64,000 bases of DNA from Enoplolaimus lenunculus (taxonomy: Eukaryota; Nematoda; Enoplea; Enoplida; Thoracostomopsidae). A program made the translations under genes and the position numbers. Positions 24,189 through 35,869 of this stretch are shown here, in pieces (the first letter of the stretch is position 1; the number at the start of each line of letters is the position of its first letter). The notes below the pieces were generated by a model. It had not been told where the DNA came from and ran no database searches. It saw only the letters and a program-made list of their open reading frames with translations. The stretch spans positions 62,001-126,000 of the forward strand of contig JASANG010003752.1 of the NCBI GenBank assembly GCA_030248215.1, written 5' to 3'.

Positions 24189-26514
24189 CAATCGTTGTAT
24201 TTAAAGAAAAAATATCTCCTTTGTCTATTTTATTGCAATCCTAAGACTTTATTAACACAACATTGGTACAGCAAAATTAATCAGAATTTATCATAGTCAA
24301 TTCAATTTGAATTTAAACACTTTATTTATACATATATTTCATATATAATATATATAATATAGATATATATAATATATATTATATATATTTCAGTTTTTTA
24401 ATTGTTTCACTAAAAACTCAACGTTTTGTTCAGTTTGTACCATATTTATAAAACTTATTACTCAAACAGTTATGATATGGTTATATTTTAATATCGTCGG
24501 TCAACCAGGTCAATGACAGTTGGCAATGCTTAAGCGGTAACCAAATAACCTTAAATTAGGCACAACCGTTGTCGATGTAGTATGAATATACAAAGATATA
24601 TACATATATACAAAATATATATAAATATATATAAAACATTGAGCCGCAATGCCTGCATAAATTCAATTCCTGTTCCTGTTACTGTTCCTGCATTTAAAAA
24701 TGTAGGAACCGGAAATTTTACAGTTTTGCGTCAAATTATTCGTATTATCATTTAAATATTCGAGCGTTTGTCTTTGAAAAATTGTCATTTCAAAATGAGT
24801 GTGTTTGCAATTATATTGTTCAATCTTGTTAATAAACTGTTTGTGATGTGGTTTCGCAAAACTTGATTTATACCATTTTTTGGCAAAGTTTTCCGAAACT
24901 GAAAAGTCCAAGAGAAATTCGGCGATGAAAATGATTTCAAATTACGGTTTGTGTTCCATTTCCGGTTCCAGCAAAGCAATACAGTTCCTGTTCCTGTTCC
25001 GTAAAAATTTAGTTCCTGAGGGGGGCGGGCGAAAATATCTACTGCGGAAATCGGCCTACCCCTCGCTTCGACCAGCCTGTTATTTCTATATATATGTATG
25101 TATTTATAATATCATTTACATATTAGCTTTCATAAGGTAAATAGAAAGGACTTAAGATAAAAACAAAGGTCGCCGCTGCCGACTTTGTTCAAAAGGCACA
25201 AGTTGATCATATAATCACTGTATTCAAACTCCAGTTTGACATTTATACAGAAGAACACATTTGTATAAACTGTAATTGCGCACACGATAGCTGTGAATTG
25301 AAGGCTCAAACCATCCACCCCCATACCCCATTTGGGTGGATCGCAAGCTTAAACGGGCCCCATGTTAACCTATCGAAATTAAATCCACCGAAGTTATAAA
25401 ATGCTTATGGCTTCTTGCTCGCTTCGCTCACGAACTTGGAGGACCCCACCTTGGAGTTTGAGGGAGCCCCTACCCTGGAGTTTGAGGGAGCCCCTACCAT
25501 GGAGTTTGAGGGTGAGCCCCCACCCCCGTCAGCTCCGGCACTGGTGAATTGTAACCACTTCATTTACTATTAACTGCAACCGTTGGTGGGGTCTGGCAGG
25601 GTAGGATTCCTTGTTGGTGTTCAAATGAATCCAGTGGGTGGTGTCGTACAACCATTTAGAGTTATATTAAACCGAAGACAGTATATACAAACTCGGAGTT
25701 TTTATGTTGTTTTATGACGCAGTTTACATTTTGTCACGAATATAATTGCAGCTGCAAGTTTTGCGAAACGGTTTTCGAACACAACTGGCATATTTCAGTT
25801 GGACCCAGGGCCGTGCTTAGCCGCCTCCCACTCGGCCTCAAATCGGTGCCCCTCACACCCTATGGACCTTTAACAAAATTTTAATATAAACATTTTTTTG
25901 CATCAATGCCCGCACCAATCATAAGCGTCTTACGGTTATATACTTTTGATCCCAAAGGAACAAAACCAAGCTATCATATATCGAAATAGTTGAGTTGATT
26001 AACAAATTAGACAAGACTTAAAATGAATTCAGGAAGACTGGAGAAGGCTTAAAATATTGACTGTAGGTCGTAAGGACACTCATATTGATTTTAGGGGAAC
26101 CTCAGATCTCACACCCTACCCCCCTATAGGCACGACAGTGGCTACAATTTCGCAACTTTTAGTTGTCAAAACGTTGGACGTAAACACAGGACACACGTCA
26201 CTGTGGGAAAATGTCGGAAATCATCAGCGAAGTATAAGCGAAAAGTTGTTTTTGTTTGACCTTTTGCAAACAATCCCAAATGTTTTCAACATGCATGACA
26301 TCATTTCTCAGTCATCCGTATAAAATGCTAAGCCTGAAATACAATTTTATCGACGTTTATTTCAATTCAATGGCAGATTTGATATTTGATCTTTTATAAT
26401 CTTCTATTGATCTGTTTATAGTTGCCAAACAGATAATTGAATTGACCAATGTTACTCTAAAGGCCGTCTCGTTTTCCAGGGACTACAATGTACTAAGTTT
26501 ACTAAATTATATAT

Positions 26515-26736
26515 CATAAGCCTAAGCCTAAGCCTAAGCTTAAGCTTAAGCCTAAGCCTAAGCCTAAGCCTAAGCCGAAGCCGAAGCCTAAGCCTAAGCC
26601 TAAGCCTATGACTAAGCCTAATTCTAAGCCTAAGCCTAAGCCAAAGCCTAAGCTTAAGCCTAAGCTTAAGCCTAAGCCTATGACTAAGCCTAATTCTAAG
26701 CCTAAGCCTAATCCTAAGCCTAAGCCTAAGCCTTAA
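26515..26736. repeat. (AAGCCT)n / (TTAGGC)n array
   Basis: About 35 hexamer units of AAGCCT with point variants (AAGCTT, AAGCCG, AATTCT, ATGACT). The complement is TTAGGC, the nematode-type telomere repeat. Here it is internal and degenerate. The Leu/Arg-alternating open frame on the minus strand is a product of the repeat. Confidence 0.95.
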
Positions 26737-27572
26737 AGATATTATATCATGTTTGTTGCACAAATATGTTTTACACTACCATGCTTTATAGCTGGCACAC
26801 ATTCCACGTAAAAAATCGTGGTTCCACCCGCATTTTAAACAAAGGACAAAATTACAAAAAATGTTGCAAAATCGGATCATCTTTCAGTTGTTGTTGTTTT
26901 GTGAATTTAGTAAATTTAAGGTCACAAAATAACTGTCGATGTGACATTTTAACCGTCAAACCAGTCTCAATTCACGTCATATTTGATAGATTTTTTAGTT
27001 GTTTTCTATTAACTGTAAAATATGGCCCATAGCCGTAGCCGAAATGGGTTTTTGTGTTTCATTTTTGAATATTTTTAAGGTTTTTTCAAAAATAGCTGTA
27101 AATAGGTAGACAATTGTCGACCGCCGATAGTGCGTGCGAAGTAGTTATACTTTAATGAAACTAAACTGTTTTTTCTCTAAGTTTTTTTCTGTATCTGTAG
27201 AATAAGATGATTTTAAGAACTTTAGTCTGACATAATTAAAACTGGAATTCTCCACATACGTATTTTGGGCAACTTTCCAGCATTACTGTTTATACAATAT
27301 CTTCTTAGAGCAGAAACGTGATTGTTCTGTGAAAAAAAATCTGTACGCAGATTGTTGTGCATTCGCTAATTTCTGCTCATTGCGCAAAGTCGGCTGTCTT
27401 CTTTAAATTGGCATTACGTTTGAAACTTTTTAAATTGGTATAAATTAAACTTCTACGGTGAACACTGAGAGCCAAACATTGGTTTACGTGTTCTGTCGTT
27501 CTGCAGCTAATAAATGACCACGAATGTACCATTTGTACGCAACTTCCCTGTCAGGTTTAAAGCCAGGAACGC

Positions 27573-27714
27573 AGTTCCGTAGCCAGCTCACTTTGCTAAG
27601 CGGGTTTAAAAAATTTTCGGGAGGGGCATTCAAGGGTTCTTAATGACTTGCAAGCAAAGTTGAAACTTTTCCAGGGGGCTGATCCCCCCTAGCCCCCGTC
27701 CTTGGCTACAGGTC
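27573..27714. mobile_element. MITE, GCCCGTAGCCAGC family
   Basis: Left end TTCCGTAGCCAGCTCACTTT, right end CTTGGCTACAGGTCC. The core has a TTTTCCAGGGGGCTGA motif and CCCCCTAGCCCCC. Confidence 0.65.
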
Positions 27715-28666
27715 CGCAGGAACGTAAGCAAGATCAACGGAATTGTATATCTCTTCCCGAACTTACTAAAGACACCAGAAAACTATAACTTTAAACGCGT
27801 TTTCGAATATTAACCATCTGGTTTTAGGTGTCAAAAAAGTTTGCTTTACCTTAAATTTGGTCAATGTAAAGAACAGGGGCGGAACAGTATTAAGAATATT
27901 TCTAAGCATAAAGCCTAAGCCTATGCCTAAACCAAGCAAAAAATAGCCTAAAGCTTAACGCGAATACAGTTTGTGATAAATGTTAATCATCATTTAGCAT
28001 AATCTGTATATAATCGCGTTGTTAACAGGAAAGTTTACGAGAAGAAATTACTTTGCTATACCGTCGTTTATTAGATTTTAAATTTTTTAATTTTTCGTAC
28101 ATTTCGCTCCCATTTCAATTTTAGTCATTTTGGCTTCTTGTACAATTTACTGCCGGATTTAGGTTCAGGTTTAGAAAAAGGCTTTATCTAAGCGTGCGTA
28201 CGCCTGTGCCTAAGCGTTAATTTTAAAATTGTAAGTGTACAAACGCAAGTGTGATAAGATATTTGTCATTTGTTAATCTTTTGAAACATTTCCTCCAATG
28301 TGTGTTTGAGTCTAGAATATTTATAGACGTTGGAACAATAAACTCGTTTCGGTGTTAGCAAATAGTCACATAAGGTGCACACAGTTTTAAGAAGAGCTAA
28401 AACTTAGGCTTCTGGCCGCTGTCTATACTTTTTGCAGACGGGGTTGGTTAAACATAACTACGTTGATAAGTATTTGGAATTTTTTTGCTTTTGGATACAT
28501 AGCTAAGGCTTAGCAGACCATGCGAAGTAGGGTCTATAAAAGAAACTTGTGCCTCGATTTATAACCGCGAAATGGAAGCCATTCTTTCTTGGTTCATGTT
28601 AAATGTTTCATGATTCGTCCAAATTTGTAGTTATTACTGCAATCAAGAGGGGATAATCGCTATTTA

Positions 28667-28942
28667 ACAAGAGTGTTCAACTGGGCACACTTGGTGTAGA
28701 AAGAATGTACCGGGCACGCGTTGCTTTATTGCTCTGCCCCCTTTTATTTAGAGGGGGTACAACCAGTTCGAACCATGACACTTTATGCATGCGGCATCAA
28801 ACATGCTCCCCTCATAGTTTAATTTAGGGGTATTCATGTGATAGCGACCCCCCTCTAAACAACGGCTGGGGGTCGGCCAAACACGCAACGCCTGGTGGAA
28901 CGTTTTGTACCAGGCGGGACCTCAAAAGTTGCACACTCTTGT
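28667..28942. mobile_element. MITE with ACAAGAGTGTGCAACT ends
   Basis: Left ACAAGAGTGTTCAACTGGGC; right end in reverse complement ACAAGAGTGTGCAACTTTT. Inner inverted arms (CACGCGTTGC and GCAACGC) and a CCCCCTTTTATTTAGAGGGGG hairpin. Same family as 12534-12814, and about the same length (276 and 281 bp). Confidence 0.8.
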
Positions 28943-29275
28943 CATTACCCACTCCCTGCTGCAATAGAGTATGTTTAGGTTTTGAGCTAATTTTTTGCTT
29001 AAACTGAGGCTTTAGTTTTAGACTTTGGGTTTACACTAAGGATTTAACTGAAATATATTTAGGCCAGTCCTTTTTCGAAATGATCTAGGAAATTTGTTTC
29101 TGTTAATGCATACAGTACAGCGTCAATTTACTAATTGTGTACACGGAATATTAATACGTAATTAGCAGTCAGTGGTTAACAATTGTTACATGTATGCGCA
29201 GTACAAAATCTCCACAAGACAATGATGTCCACTCGAAAGCGAGCATCAAGCTCTGATAGTTGAGCGGTAGCGTAA

Positions 29276-30135
29276 GGGTTGCGCTATACGTTTGTTGACG
29301 TCAGGCGCCGTCCATCACCCGTACGGCGCCGTCTGTCACCGTGCGTCGCCGTCTGTCACCGGGCGTCGCGGTCTATCACCGTGCGGCGCCGTCCGTCGCC
29401 GTGCGTCGCCGTCCGTCACCGTGCGTCGCCGTCCGTCACCATGCGTCGCCGTCCGTCACCATGCGTCGCCGTCCGTCACCGTGCGTCGCCGTCCGTCACC
29501 ATGCGTCGCCGTCCGTCACCGTGCGTCGCCGTCCGTCACCATGCGTCGCCGTCCGTCACCATGCGTCGCCGTCCGTCACCATGCGTCGCCGTCCGTCACC
29601 ATGCGTCGCCGTCCGTCACCATGCGTCGCCGTCCGTCACCGTGCGTCGCCGTCCGTCACCGTGCGTCGCCGTCCGTCACCATGCGTCGACGTCCGTCACC
29701 GTGCGTCGCCGTCCGGCACCATGCGTCGCCGCCCGTCACCCAGCGTCGCCGTCCGTCACCATGCGTCGCCGTCCGTCACCGTGCGTCGCCGTCCGTCACC
29801 ATGCGTCGACGTCCGTCACCGTGCGTCGCCGTCCGTCACCATGCGTCGCCGTCCGTCACCGTGCGTCGCCGTCCGTCACCGTGCGTCGACGTCCGTCACC
29901 GTGCGTCGCCGTCCGTCACCGTGCGTCGACGTCCGTCACCGTGCGGCGCCGTCCGTCACCATGCGGCGCCGTCCGTCACCGTGCGTCGACGTCCGTCACC
30001 GTGCGTCGTCGTCCGTCACCGTGCGGTATCGTACTCAAATAACTCCCGTACGATAACGTATGGTGACCGACGGTAACGGACGGCACCGTGCGGATGACGC
30101 ACGGTAACAGACGGCGCCGGACGTTAAGTACAGCG
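29276..30135. mobile_element. Inverted-repeat element filled by a 20-bp minisatellite
   Basis: The left end is GTTGCGCTATACGTTTGTTG followed by ACGTCAGGCGCCGTC. The right end in reverse complement is TACGCTGTACTTAACGTC and then CGGCGCCGTC. Between about 29341 and 30020 lie some 34 copies of a 20-bp unit (GTGCGTCGCCGTCCGTCACC with A/G and T/G variants). Because 20 is not a multiple of 3 and no register holds a stop, all three plus-strand frames stay open for more than 230 codons with near-identical peptides. These frames are not genes. Confidence 0.85.
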
Positions 30136-30210
30136 TATCCCTAAATATACTCCGGAGTGGGTAATAATAAAGTTACTCTTTTTGGCAAGAGATAATGTGA
30201 AATAATCTAC

Positions 30211-32080
30211 CTCACAGTTGTTTATCTTGAAACTTCCGAGCGCAGTCGGCTTAAATACGGTTGCTTTTGTCATTTCAAGTATTTTAGTCGGCGGTTCTGT
30301 ACCTTTGAGTTGAACGCCTTCAGGCAACGCATGCAAATGTATTAAAAAGCGACCTGTTATCGTTGATAATTATATATTACGTAATTTGACGATTTTTGAC
30401 ATAATATTACAAACGGAAATGGTTTAGAGCTTTTGTCATTCTATCGTACCTAATTTACTATCAGTGACCGTGTGCAAATACCAGCGTCGGCAAACCGGAC
30501 TCGATGGGATCCGTGGACACCATCAAATACGGCGTCCCCAGGAAATCCTGAAATTTAGAAAAGTAGCATTGTTATAAAAATAGTAAATACGATTTGTACC
30601 GAAGATGTAAGCTTCAAAATGCTGTGTTTTGAATGAAATTGTTCGAAATCCTATCGTTAGTTATCATTCTTACCTGGGTCCATGCTGGTTTTAAGAGATG
30701 TTTTGTTTTTCCGCAGGACTGCACTAGAGTAAGCTTAAACGGATTAGTGTAGCGTTATACTTTTGATGACGTCCGGCGCCGTTCGCCACCGTGTGTCACA
30801 TTGCGGTATCGTACGCGAATTACTCGTGTACCATACCGTATGGCGACGGACGGAGTCGGACGGGTGACAGACGATCAGCACGGCGGTGTACGGGAGATAG
30901 ATGGCGAACGGCGAAAACGCCAAGCTTAGCGCAACCCATTAGACTATTAAGTGTCTCGCTTCGATTTAGGAATACGCTTATGGTACTGTTAACGTACACT
31001 GTAAAAAATGGTGAGTTAAATTGACTCTATCCAAAATAGGCTGTACGTAACTACATAAACTGAGTCAAAATTCGACTCCGCCAGAGTAAAACTTCGAATT
31101 TGACTCTGACGGAGTCGAATTTTAACTCACTTTGTGTTGTCCCGTAATGCCAATTTCGGAGAGAATCAATTTGACTCACCATTTTTTGCAGTGTACCTTA
31201 AAGTAGTAATATTGTTCCAAGTCTTATTTGCAGCAGTTGTTTTGTTCGAATATGGCTTCTCAAAACGTGTGAATGTGTAAGTTGCAGCTGCGAGTTCTTA
31301 TTGAATCAACGTTGTGAGCTTTGCAGTTTAGCCATTGTACTCAATTTGTCCTGCTACCACGTGGAACTTCTTAAACCGCAGCTTCAATGTTCACTTACTC
31401 CACGACAGTGTTGGCCTATCACAAAACGGTTCAACTTTAAGACCGTAAACCGGAATTTCAATTTCGAAATGTGATTGCCGGTCGCTATAGCTTGTTGCAA
31501 GCGAGTTTAACGAATGAAAACTATTTTGACCTGTGAAGGTTTCGACGCCAATCTACGAGTCGTCGAGTCTTCGGAAAATTTAGGGTCGAAGCGAATAGGT
31601 ATTTATATCGCCGTACCACACGTTCTGTGTACCCCTCTGTTGGCCCAAGCGAACAATAGGGGCCTGCCCACTGAGAGACATGGGTACTGGCTGACTTAGA
31701 GACTGGGAAACTTGGGCTTAGGCTTTGTTAAACTAAGGATTAGGTTTAGGATCAGCTTAGGCTTTATGAAACAGTTGCCTATTGCCTATATGTTCGCCGC
31801 CTGTTAAACTTCCATTTAGTTTACGGAAGCTGTACTGTTATCATATTTACTGACTTTCGCCCTTTACAAAGACGCCGACTATGACACAAAGAGCGAAGCC
31901 AAAATCACCAAATTTAATTATGTCATAAGTGAACGAAAAGTAGTTGATGCTTCCGCCGTCAAACTCTGATTTCTTACCATCGTCACCACCTTGTTTTTGG
32001 GACATCAGTCGAAACTGTTTATTTTTTTCGTGAGTCGCCTTTGTGTCTTGACGAGGGAGAGCGGATGGTCCTGGTTTGAA
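30211..32080 (-). CDS. Unrecognised gene, three candidate internal exons
   Basis: I do not recognise the product. Candidate exons on the minus strand are 31855-32080 (acceptor after TTCACAG, 75 codons+1), 30482-30547 (acceptor ATTTCAG, donor GTATTT) and 30211-30353 (acceptor AACAG, donor GTAGAT). Phases 0/1, 1/1 and 1/0 fit together. The first exon encodes a basic stretch, then KSEFDGGS, then a hydrophobic FGFALCVIVGVFV segment. The second and third give a beta-like stretch with HRVRFADAGRFLIHLHALPE and LGSFKINN. The first donor (GTCAGT) is weak. Neither a start nor an end is visible, and the next downstream sequence is the minisatellite. It may be a real gene fragment or a chance alignment of open frames. 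Confidence 0.35.
30748..30935. mobile_element. Short GTTGCRCTATAC-family element
   Basis: Left end GTGTAGCGTTATACTTTTGA then TGACGTCCGGCGCCGTTC; right end CAAGCTTAGCGCAAC. The inside has a CACCGTGTGTCAC / GGACGGGTGACAG inverted pair but no expanded minisatellite. It is a compact relative of 29276-30135, and lies between two candidate exons of the unrecognised gene. Confidence 0.65.
30997..31193. mobile_element. TA-flanked MITE, CACTGYAAAAAATGRTGAGT family
   Basis: Left end CACTGTAAAAAATGGTGAGT, right end ACTCACCATTTTTTGCAGTG: inverted repeats of about 20 bp. The element is flanked by TA on both sides (30995-30996 and 31194-31195), as for Tc1/mariner insertions. Second copy at 45752-46000. 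Confidence 0.85.
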
Positions 32081-32180
32081 CTGTGAATACAAATATTTGT
32101 CATTCGAATGACCGGATAACCCTTTTCTCGCATGAATGTTTTCTATTTATTCTGACAGCTAATATCAAGCTGGGATACGT

Positions 32181-32343
32181 GCCCGTAGCCAAGGGGAAGA
32201 CGGGGGGCGGGGCTCAGCACCCCTGGAAAAAATTAGGCCCCCCTAGAAATTTTCAACCTTGCTTGCAAGTCATGAATAACCCGTTAGTGCCTCTCCTTAA
32301 AATTTTAGCCCCTCCCACGGCAAGGTGAGCTGGCTACGGGCCT
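32181..32343. mobile_element. MITE, GCCCGTAGCCAGC family
   Basis: Left GCCCGTAGCCAAGGGGAAG; right GCAAGGTGAGCTGGCTACGG. The core includes CAGCACCCCTGGAAAAAATT and TTTTCAACCTTGCTTGCAAG. This is a nearly full-length member. Confidence 0.75.
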
Positions 32344-33007
32344 ACTGGGATAGAACTCTGAGATTCTTGGACGGGAGGCGCTTATCATATCAACCATCGA
32401 TTTCAAAAACTCGACGGTCGAACCTTGTGAGTGGTCACGCCGGGCCATTAGCCACAAAGGACCAATGGACTCAGACCATCCTGAAAAATTTTAACCGTCT
32501 AGAAATGTTCAACCTTGCTTGAAAGTGATCGAAAACCGTCGTATGACCCGCTTGAAAAAATGCCTAGTCCTCCTAGCAAGGTGAGCTGGCTTCTGGCCTA
32601 TGTCACACATTATGGTGATTAAGTATTGCGTATCGCCGCTGTGTCTTTATTTCGCGAATTCAGTTTGTGATTCAACAGTTTAATTTTACGCAAGCTACAA
32701 TTGGTACGGTCATAGATGCCGGAATTTCGACGGCAGCGGGGCGCTGCTTGACCCCCCATTGTTCAAATTGGGGGAGGCATATTCATCAATATCGCTCAGA
32801 GCTAACAATATGGAACTGTTTAATACCCTGCTCAAGCAACACAACCCAGCTCAAAAACGGTTTCGTATTACTGTAGAGTTAAAATCAATGCTGCATTATG
32901 TTGGAGTATCTTGTCTGTAACAAATTTTTCGCAAAACAGTGTGATTTTGGGAAAATAACACTCTTTACCATTCAACCAGTTTACGTACCATTGTGCACAC
33001 TAATTTT

Positions 33008-33190
33008 GGCCCATGTTACTTTAACGGGCGTCTATGTTTCTGGTGGCTTTATAAACGAGTAGGTTTAGATTCTAGATTGCATTTTTGCTTATGCTTAGGC
33101 TTTGGCTTTGGGTTAGGAACACATTTTTGCAACGCTTACGCTTAGGAATATGCTTAATCTACTGTTACGCTCCATAAAGTAACACTGGCC
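33008..33190. mobile_element. hAT-like MITE carrying TTAGGC-type repeats, 8-bp target duplication
   Basis: Left end GGCCCATGTTACTTTAACGG; right end in reverse complement GGGCCAGTGTTACTTTATGG. An exact 8-bp direct repeat CTAATTTT flanks it (33000-33007 and 33191-33198). The middle holds CTTATGCTTAGGCTTTGGC and ACGCTTAGGAATATGC. It is closely related to 54514-54672. Confidence 0.85.
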
Positions 33191-33565
33191 CTAATTTTTA
33201 ATTTGCTTCCGTCGCCGCTGGCTACGGTCATATCAAAGACCAAATGTATGCTACGCTCCTACTGGTTACTTGGCAGTTTCGAACGCGCATTGCGTTGTTA
33301 CCAAAACACTTTTAGGGTTATTGTGTACTATTTTTTGACCTCGTACTAGGTCGATTATACACAGGAACTGTCTGCTTATCCTGATTCGAAACAATAAATT
33401 AAATGTTTTAGACAACTATTTTTCTTAGGCTCAAGCTAATATATTGGCTTGTTATGATGAAGCTTAAGTATAGGTTTAGGCATATGTTTGAGCTAATAGT
33501 TATACGCTTACCCATCCGCGAAAGCTAAAGCTACGGCATAGGATTCTACTCTGGCTGAGCAATAC

Positions 33566-33724
33566 CCGGGCCTACAGCAAGAGTGCCGCCAAGAGGACTC
33601 TATCCCCCCGATTTGCCCCATCGCTAGTAAAGTATCAACTCCGATTGCAGGTTATAAGAAAACTATGTATACCTGTCTTGTAAAATGTTTAGGGTCTATT
33701 GCAAGGTCAGCTGGCTACAAGCCT
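33566..33724. mobile_element. MITE, GCCCGTAGCCAGC family (degenerate)
   Basis: Left CCCGGGCCTACAGCAAGAGT; right GCAAGGTCAGCTGGCTACAA. It is diverged but keeps the family layout and length. Confidence 0.5.
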
Positions 33725-34734
33725 GACCATCCCACGTTAACGTCTGCATGCTTAAATAACTGGTAGCTTTTAACCCTGTGAACTCCTGTTTAGGCTTAGG
33801 CTTAGGCTTAGGCATCTTTCACAATGATTGTACTTACATTTCACTGAAACGACATTTGTCAATCCAGTAATTATTTGGTGAAAGTTCGCTAAGAGTCAAA
33901 AAATACATATTTATTTAATTGGCTTTTCAACAACTGAAGAATGCTTTGATCTGTTATGAAACATTAATTATTTATAACGTAGCGAAGTTTGGCAAATTAA
34001 TATATAAATACTTAAATATGATGACCCTGCGATCAATTTACTAATTAATAGTCACAAGAATGCCGAGGAGATGAAGCGGCGTCACTGGTGGATCAAAAAA
34101 AGGGGGCTCGACCAGGCGTAGACCCTCCCACACAACTGGGACCAATTCCAAAAAATTTCGTATAAGATTTTTCAGCTCTGAACTTGTGTTCGGCGTATCA
34201 GCTCGCAGAGCTCGGGAGCGTTTGTCACTATGAAATATCAACTGCCCCCCGTTATAGAATGCTAGATTTACCACTGAGCGGTATATTGTCTATGATGCAG
34301 ACAGGATCCGAATTGTAAATGAGAGGGAGACATAAGCCCTTTAATAAATTCTCTGGTACTTTTGAGGCTTACATCAGGTCGTGCGAACGTCCAGCCATAT
34401 TCTATGGTATATATTGTAACAAGCAGCCTCTAAACGTGGCAATGAAGATGGGATAAAAACAGACATATCCAAGCCTCCTATTTTTTAAAATACTTCATAC
34501 TTTTGATCGAAATCTGTCGAGTTTAATATGACAACAGAATAAACGATTAACAGGTATTAAAAGACTTCTCAAGGTATATACATTGTATGGGGTGGCATAA
34601 GGTAATAGTCACAATTTAGGGAAGGAGGCTATGATCCATAGGTGTACCAATGAAGTATCCAGCGGTTGTATACTTGAAATTTTTGCAAAGATGAAAAAAT
34701 GGACGCTTCGAATATCGCAGATTTATCCAACTTA

Positions 34735-34893
34735 GTCCCGTAGCCAGCTCTCCTTGATACAGGATGCTAAAAAATTTTCAGGAAAGGCATACAATGGTTT
34801 TCGATGATTTGGCTGCAAGGTTGAAAATTTTCTTGGGAAGAATTCTTCATCAGGGGGGGCGGAGCGCCTCTGGCCCCCTATGGCTTCAGACCC
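34735..34893. mobile_element. MITE, GCCCGTAGCCAGC family
   Basis: Left GTCCCGTAGCCAGCTCTCCT; right CCCCCTATGGCTTCAGACCC. The core has AAAAATTTTCAGG and GGTTGAAAATTTTCTTGG. Confidence 0.65.
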
Positions 34894-35208
34894 GAACCAG
34901 GTAGTTGATAGATGTCAAAAAAAATTTTGTCGCTTGCTATTATACGTTCGGTCACAAAATTAATACAATAAGGTTAAAATATTCCTTTTCAAAAATAAAA
35001 TTTTGTTTCCGCCCTTGTTTGCCAAAGGCTGGTTCAGTGGTCGTTTTAAACCAGCCGATTTGTGAAATAAATTATTCAATATAAACTGGTTGTACAAAAT
35101 TACAAAATAAAAAAATTTAAAAAAATGTAAAGAACATTAAAAGCAACCTTTAATACGAGATATTTTTGGCTAATTTTAGCTTACAGAGTAGCATTCGAGA
35201 CAAACACG

Positions 35209-35374
35209 GACCCGTAACCAATGGGCCGACCAGGGGAGCTCAGCCCCCTGGAAAAATTCCGCCCCCCCTAGAAGATTTTCAACCTTGCTTGTATAAGTCA
35301 CTGAAAACATTTAAATGCCTCTCCTGACAAATTTTGAGCCCGTCCCCAGCTAGCAAGGTAGGCTGGCCACAGGC
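35209..35374. mobile_element. MITE, GCCCGTAGCCAGC family
   Basis: Left GACCCGTAACCAATGGG; right GCAAGGTAGGCTGGCCACAG. The core has CTCAGCCCCCTGGAAAAATT and TTTTCAACCTTGCTTG, matching 32181-32343. Confidence 0.65.
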
Positions 35375-35869
35375 CTGAACAAAAACGAGATATATTCACA
35401 ACGTGAAATAAGGGACACAAACTGATTAGTGAAATTTTTGGAGAAGATACGATAAAACGAGACACTTCAACACGGTAAATAATTGCAAATCCCGAAAGCT
35501 AAAAAAACATCTGAATAATGGTACGGACGCTCCGCGAAAATGACGTTGAAACATGGGATTTATTCCGTTCCAAAATTAAACCCTGCCCACCGGTATTGTC
35601 TCCACCCGTAATGGCTCCACCCGTATTGGCTCTGGACAATTAGGTTTTTGTTGGACCAACGATATTTCGATAGTCGACATTCGAACATATTAAAATACGC
35701 TTTGGTTTGTTTTTAAAATTTTATTTTTTTTTAGTTTTTGAGGAACATCTGCTTAGTCTATTGTGTTTTTTTGGTAAAACATATTTATCGAGGTAAGCGA
35801 AGTTCAAACTTTGAAAGGTTTATTAATAAGATCATTATTGTATCAAATTTAACACAATTGCGTGTTAAT

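Larger units (their letters stand above)
17553..29270. other. Gene-free stretch upstream of coronin-7
   Basis: I find no supported exon on either strand. The contents are the coronin-7 5' flank (17553-19500, nothing recognisable), a degenerate GCCCGTATTCTCA-family copy (about 19520-19735), an inverted pair of ~1 kb elements, CACTGTAAATT-ended MITEs, two GCCCGTAGCCAGC-family MITEs, AT-rich runs (24330-24390, 24580-24640), the (AAGCCT)n array, a half TTAGGC-carrying element near 27863-27970 and the MITE at 28667-28942. Confidence 0.6.

Noticed and set aside
26515-26736. True chromosome end (telomere) of a nematode-like genome
   Set aside because: The array is internal, degenerate and flanked by ordinary sequence on both sides. 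Similar tracts lie within MITEs throughout the window.
26452-26763. Minus-strand open frame with alternating Leu/Arg
   Set aside because: Direct translation of the (AAGCCT)n array.
29279-30076. Three overlapping long open frames (230-265 codons) with Arg/Pro/Ser/His repeats
   Set aside because: They are the same 20-bp minisatellite read in three registers, inside a transposon. No splice sites or codon bias favour any one frame.
31855-32080. FXYD-family ion-pump regulator, or a protein kinase DFG exon
   Set aside because: FTYD and a hydrophobic stretch are present, but the FXYD spacing to GG is two to three residues short and the GG is missing. The DFG in KFGDFGFAL is followed by a hydrophobic run rather than an activation loop. 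Left as unrecognised.
34041-34274. 77-codon minus-strand frame ending in PPFFDPPVTPLHLLG
   Set aside because: The DPPVTP segment comes from a CAGTGGCGGATCC-type hAT end (near 34090). There is no other support.
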